Shown here: positions 62,281 to 64,000 of the stretch, in pieces
Numbering within the stretch: the first letter of the stretch is position 1
Layout: every line of letters starts with the position of its first letter
NCBI GenBank assembly: GCA_036495715.1
Contig: DASXML010000087.1
Coordinates: 1-64,000 of the forward strand
Direction: 5' to 3'
Length of the DNA stretch: 64,000 nucleotides
DNA from: Scandinavium sp036495715
GTDB taxonomy: Bacteria > Pseudomonadota > Gammaproteobacteria > Enterobacterales > Enterobacteriaceae
The notes under the pieces: generated by a model
Told to the model about the DNA's origin: nothing
Databases searched by the model: none
Seen by the model: the letters and a program-made list of their open reading frames with translations, nothing else
Program-made: the position numbers and the translations under genes

Positions 62281-62832
62281 TTAGAAGCTGAAGTTGAAAC
62301 CAGCATAGGCCCCATCAGCCAACGTGTTATCACGGTGGCCGTTTTTACCCGCCATCTCCATGTAACGATAGCCAGCCTCAATACTCATCGATTTGATGAC
62401 GCGCACACGTACACCCGCATTCGCTTCCATGTAATCGTCCACGCCGCTCGACAGGGAGTCTGGTGAGTAGTAGTAATCACCAAACACGGTGATAAAGTCA
62501 CCCAGTGGAACTTGTGCCCCGCCGCCAACGGCGACCGCATACCCTTCGTCACCATCTTTCGGGTTCAGATAAAGCGCTTTACCGCCCACGGTGAAGAGCA
62601 CGGGGCCTAATGGCACGTTCAGGCCCATTCCAAGACCCGCGATGTCACCATCGTTGTCACTGTGAGCCCAATTGCCATTGAAAGTCAGGCCTGGATCGTT
62701 CGCGCCAAAACTCGCAGACAGATTTGTGAATTTTTCTCCGGCTTCGCCGTGGAGATTAATAGAAGCGTTTGCTGCCGCTGCGGTGGTAAGTGTCGCAACC
62801 AGTAAAGCCGTTTTTAGTTTCATCATATGCAT
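62281..62832 (-). CDS. YfaZ-family outer-membrane protein
   Basis: Predicted small beta-barrel of the YfaZ family, 183 residues. It has a signal peptide of about 23 residues (ending ANA), then the family start SINLHGEAGEKFTNLSASFG, the block GLGMGLNVPLGPVLFTVGGKALY, YYYSPDSLSSGVDDYMEANAGVRVRVI and a C-terminal aromatic residue (GFNFSF), the usual outer-membrane insertion signal. The first of several close ATGs, at 62832, has a GAAGGA site at good spacing. The function is unknown. In E. coli yfaZ lies elsewhere. It lies downstream of the OmpA paralogue but is separated from it by a terminator. Confidence 0.85.
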   Translation of the reverse strand: MHMMKLKTALLVATLTTAAAANASINLHGEAGEKFTNLSASFGANDPGLTFNGNWAHSDNDGDIAGLGMGLNVPLGPVLFTVGGKALYLNPKDGDEGYAVAVGGGAQVPLGDFITVFGDYYYSPDSLSSGVDDYMEANAGVRVRVIKSMSIEAGYRYMEMAGKNGHRDNTLADGAYAGFNFSF

Positions 62833-62845
62833 TGTTGGTCCTTCA

Positions 62846-62876
62846 AATAAAAAAAGCCCGATGCGTGTGATCGGGC
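62846..62876 (-). terminator. Terminator of the OmpA-like gene
   Basis: On the minus strand, GCCCGAT / ATCGGGC (62870-62876 and 62856-62862) is followed by a long T tract (A run 62846-62855). Confidence 0.92.
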
Positions 62877-62909
62877 AAATGAATCAAGTGTTTGCTATCG
62901 CGAGAAAGC

Positions 62910-63944
62910 TTATTGGCCGGAAATCTGCACCACTACACGGCGGTCCGGAGACAGGCAGCTGATCAGCGTGCTGCCGGTCTGGTTGTCACAGGTGCTGCCA
63001 GTTACGGAATCGTTAGCACCACGGCCTTCGGTCTGGATTTCAGCAGCAGGCATGCCCTGGCTTACCAGTTGGTCAGCTACGGCCTGAGCGCGGCGAGCAG
63101 ACAGCTGCTGGTTGTATTCAGCTTGACCGGTACGGTCGCTGTAGCCGATTACGGTGGTAGAGTGGCCTTTTGCAGCCTGCATCTCTGGAGAGTTATACAG
63201 CTGGTTGATTGCAGCTTTACCTTCATCGGTCAGCGTGGCGGAATCATAACCGAACATCACGTCAGACTTCAGGTTGAAGGTTTTCACTTCTGGCGCAACA
63301 ACAGGTGCTGCAACAACTGGTGCTACGTCATCGTGCTGGCCGAAACGGTATACAACGCCAGCGGTCACAGAGTGAATATCAGAGCTCAGACCGATCTGGT
63401 TAGAGTTGCCAACGTTGCTAACCCATTGGTATTCCAGACGACCAGCCCAGTTTTTGGCGAAGGCATATTCGGTACCGGCTGCAACCAGTGGGCGAACGCC
63501 AGTTTCGAAATTGTTATGACCCGCAACGTCGGTCTCAGCACGGTAGCCCATTGCACCGAAGCGACCATACAGATCCCAGTCATTGGTCAGCGCATAGCTG
63601 GTTTTCAGAGACAGTTGCAGACCCTGGCTCTTCATTTTGGCACCGTTAACGCCATGGTTGCCGTTGAACTGCATGTTGCCCAGGTAGTCGTAACCACCTT
63701 CAACTGCCAGCCAGTTGTTGATCTGATAGCCGCCAAATACGCCGCCGCCAACGTTGTCATGATCGACGTTGAAATCGTTCGATGCGTTGAGGCTGTCATT
63801 GAAATTTTTGTTACCGCTGACATCAGCGTAGTGAGACCAACCGAATTTAGCGCCGCTGTACCAGGTACCCGCATCGCCGGCAGCAAATGCAGTGGACATA
63901 GCACACGCGTTTAAAACCATCAGAGCAACAAGTGTCTTTTTCAT
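62910..63944 (-). CDS. OmpA paralogue, outer-membrane beta-barrel with peptidoglycan-binding domain
   Basis: OmpA-family protein of 344 residues. A signal peptide of about 21 residues (ending AFA) is followed by an eight-stranded barrel (TWYSGAKFGWSHY to TAGVVYRFGQ, about 22-195), an alanine/proline/valine hinge (APVVAAPVVAPEV) and an OmpA-like C-terminal domain. The latter keeps the DAP-binding aspartate and arginine (GYSDRTG, LSARRAQ) and the disulfide cysteines (STCDN, LISCLSPDRRV). The barrel loops differ strongly from E. coli OmpA, and the C-terminus ends at VVQISGQ without the usual tail. The true ompA lies elsewhere in enterobacteria, so this is probably a second copy. The ATG at 63944 begins the signal peptide MKKTLVALM. 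Confidence 0.92.
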   Translation of the reverse strand: MKKTLVALMVLNACAMSTAFAAGDAGTWYSGAKFGWSHYADVSGNKNFNDSLNASNDFNVDHDNVGGGVFGGYQINNWLAVEGGYDYLGNMQFNGNHGVNGAKMKSQGLQLSLKTSYALTNDWDLYGRFGAMGYRAETDVAGHNNFETGVRPLVAAGTEYAFAKNWAGRLEYQWVSNVGNSNQIGLSSDIHSVTAGVVYRFGQHDDVAPVVAAPVVAPEVKTFNLKSDVMFGYDSATLTDEGKAAINQLYNSPEMQAAKGHSTTVIGYSDRTGQAEYNQQLSARRAQAVADQLVSQGMPAAEIQTEGRGANDSVTGSTCDNQTGSTLISCLSPDRRVVVQISGQ

Positions 63945-64000
63945 TTCTAATCTTGATCCTATTTTGAATTCGAAAACCAATGAGGTTACTGAATAGCGTA

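Noticed and set aside
62892..63914. 340-codon open frame opposite the OmpA-like gene
   Set aside because: It is the antisense shadow of a strongly codon-biased gene and has no recognisable domain.
61581..63980. Possible integrated element at leuU
   Set aside because: No integrase and no second copy of the tRNA 3' end was seen within the window, so an integrative element cannot be supported.
1..64000. CRISPR arrays, prophage or restriction systems
   Set aside because: No regularly spaced direct repeats, cas genes, phage genes or restriction-modification genes were found; the only mobile element is the IS4.

Overview
This window is chromosomal DNA from a member of the Enterobacteriaceae (an E. 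coli-like enterobacterium such as Enterobacter, Lelliottia, Leclercia or a close relative). Almost every protein can be aligned from memory, usually at the same length, with its E. coli K-12 counterpart. The backbone from yhcO to leuU keeps the E. coli gene order of the argR-mdh-nan-gltBD-arcB-rpoN-lpt-mla-murA-rplU-obgE-ftsH-glmM-secG region. I cannot fix genus or species from the sequence alone. No database search was run; family assignments rest on recognised sequence and motifs.

Layout. (1) 1-7.3 kb is accessory relative to E. coli: an HdeB-type periplasmic acid chaperone, the arginine-dependent acid resistance locus adiC-adiY-adiA, and a GabD-like succinate-semialdehyde dehydrogenase. 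(2) 7.3-15 kb: barstar-like yhcO, two tandem yhcN-type genes, argR, mdh, degS, degQ, zapG and zapE. (3) 15-22.6 kb: rplM-rpsI, sspAB, nanR and the sialic acid operon nanATEK with a NanR operator of three GGTATA repeats; dcuD and nanQ of E. coli are not at their usual places. (4) 22.7-34.3 kb: gltBD, yhcC, arcB with the convergent sRNA gene arcZ, elbB and mtgA. (5) 34.4-42.3 kb: a long leftward block npr-rapZ-ptsN-hpf-rpoN-lptB-lptA-lptC-kdsC-kdsD-yrbG, joining nitrogen-PTS, sigma-54 and LPS synthesis/transport. (6) 42.5-51.8 kb: mlaFEDCB, ibaG, murA, sfsB, ispB, rplU-rpmA, yhbE and obgE. (7) 51.89-53.32 kb: a complete IS4 inserted in the shared obgE/dacB terminator. (8) 53.3-61.7 kb: dacB, greA, yhbY, rlmE-ftsH, folP-glmM and secG-leuU. 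(9) 61.8-64 kb: after tRNA-Leu the E. coli order is lost, and an unknown lipoprotein, a YfaZ-type barrel and an OmpA paralogue follow.

How the genes work together. The left end forms an acid-survival module: AdiA consumes a cytoplasmic proton by decarboxylating arginine, AdiC exchanges agmatine for arginine, AdiY activates the locus, and HdeB would protect periplasmic proteins. The nan genes take sialic acid from import to N-acetylmannosamine-6-phosphate. The centre is dominated by the cell envelope: Kdo synthesis and LPS transport (kdsC, kdsD, lptABC), outer-membrane lipid asymmetry (mla), peptidoglycan (murA, mtgA, dacB, glmM) and envelope proteases (degS, degQ, ftsH). RapZ and GlmM act on the same amino-sugar route.

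The bulk of the window is well-known core genome, and I see no clear undescribed multi-gene system. The most useful unusual points are the IS4 in a terminator hairpin with an imperfect target duplication, the acid-resistance block at this site, the post-leuU envelope cluster, the tandem yhcN pair and the hairpin array where dcuD would be expected.
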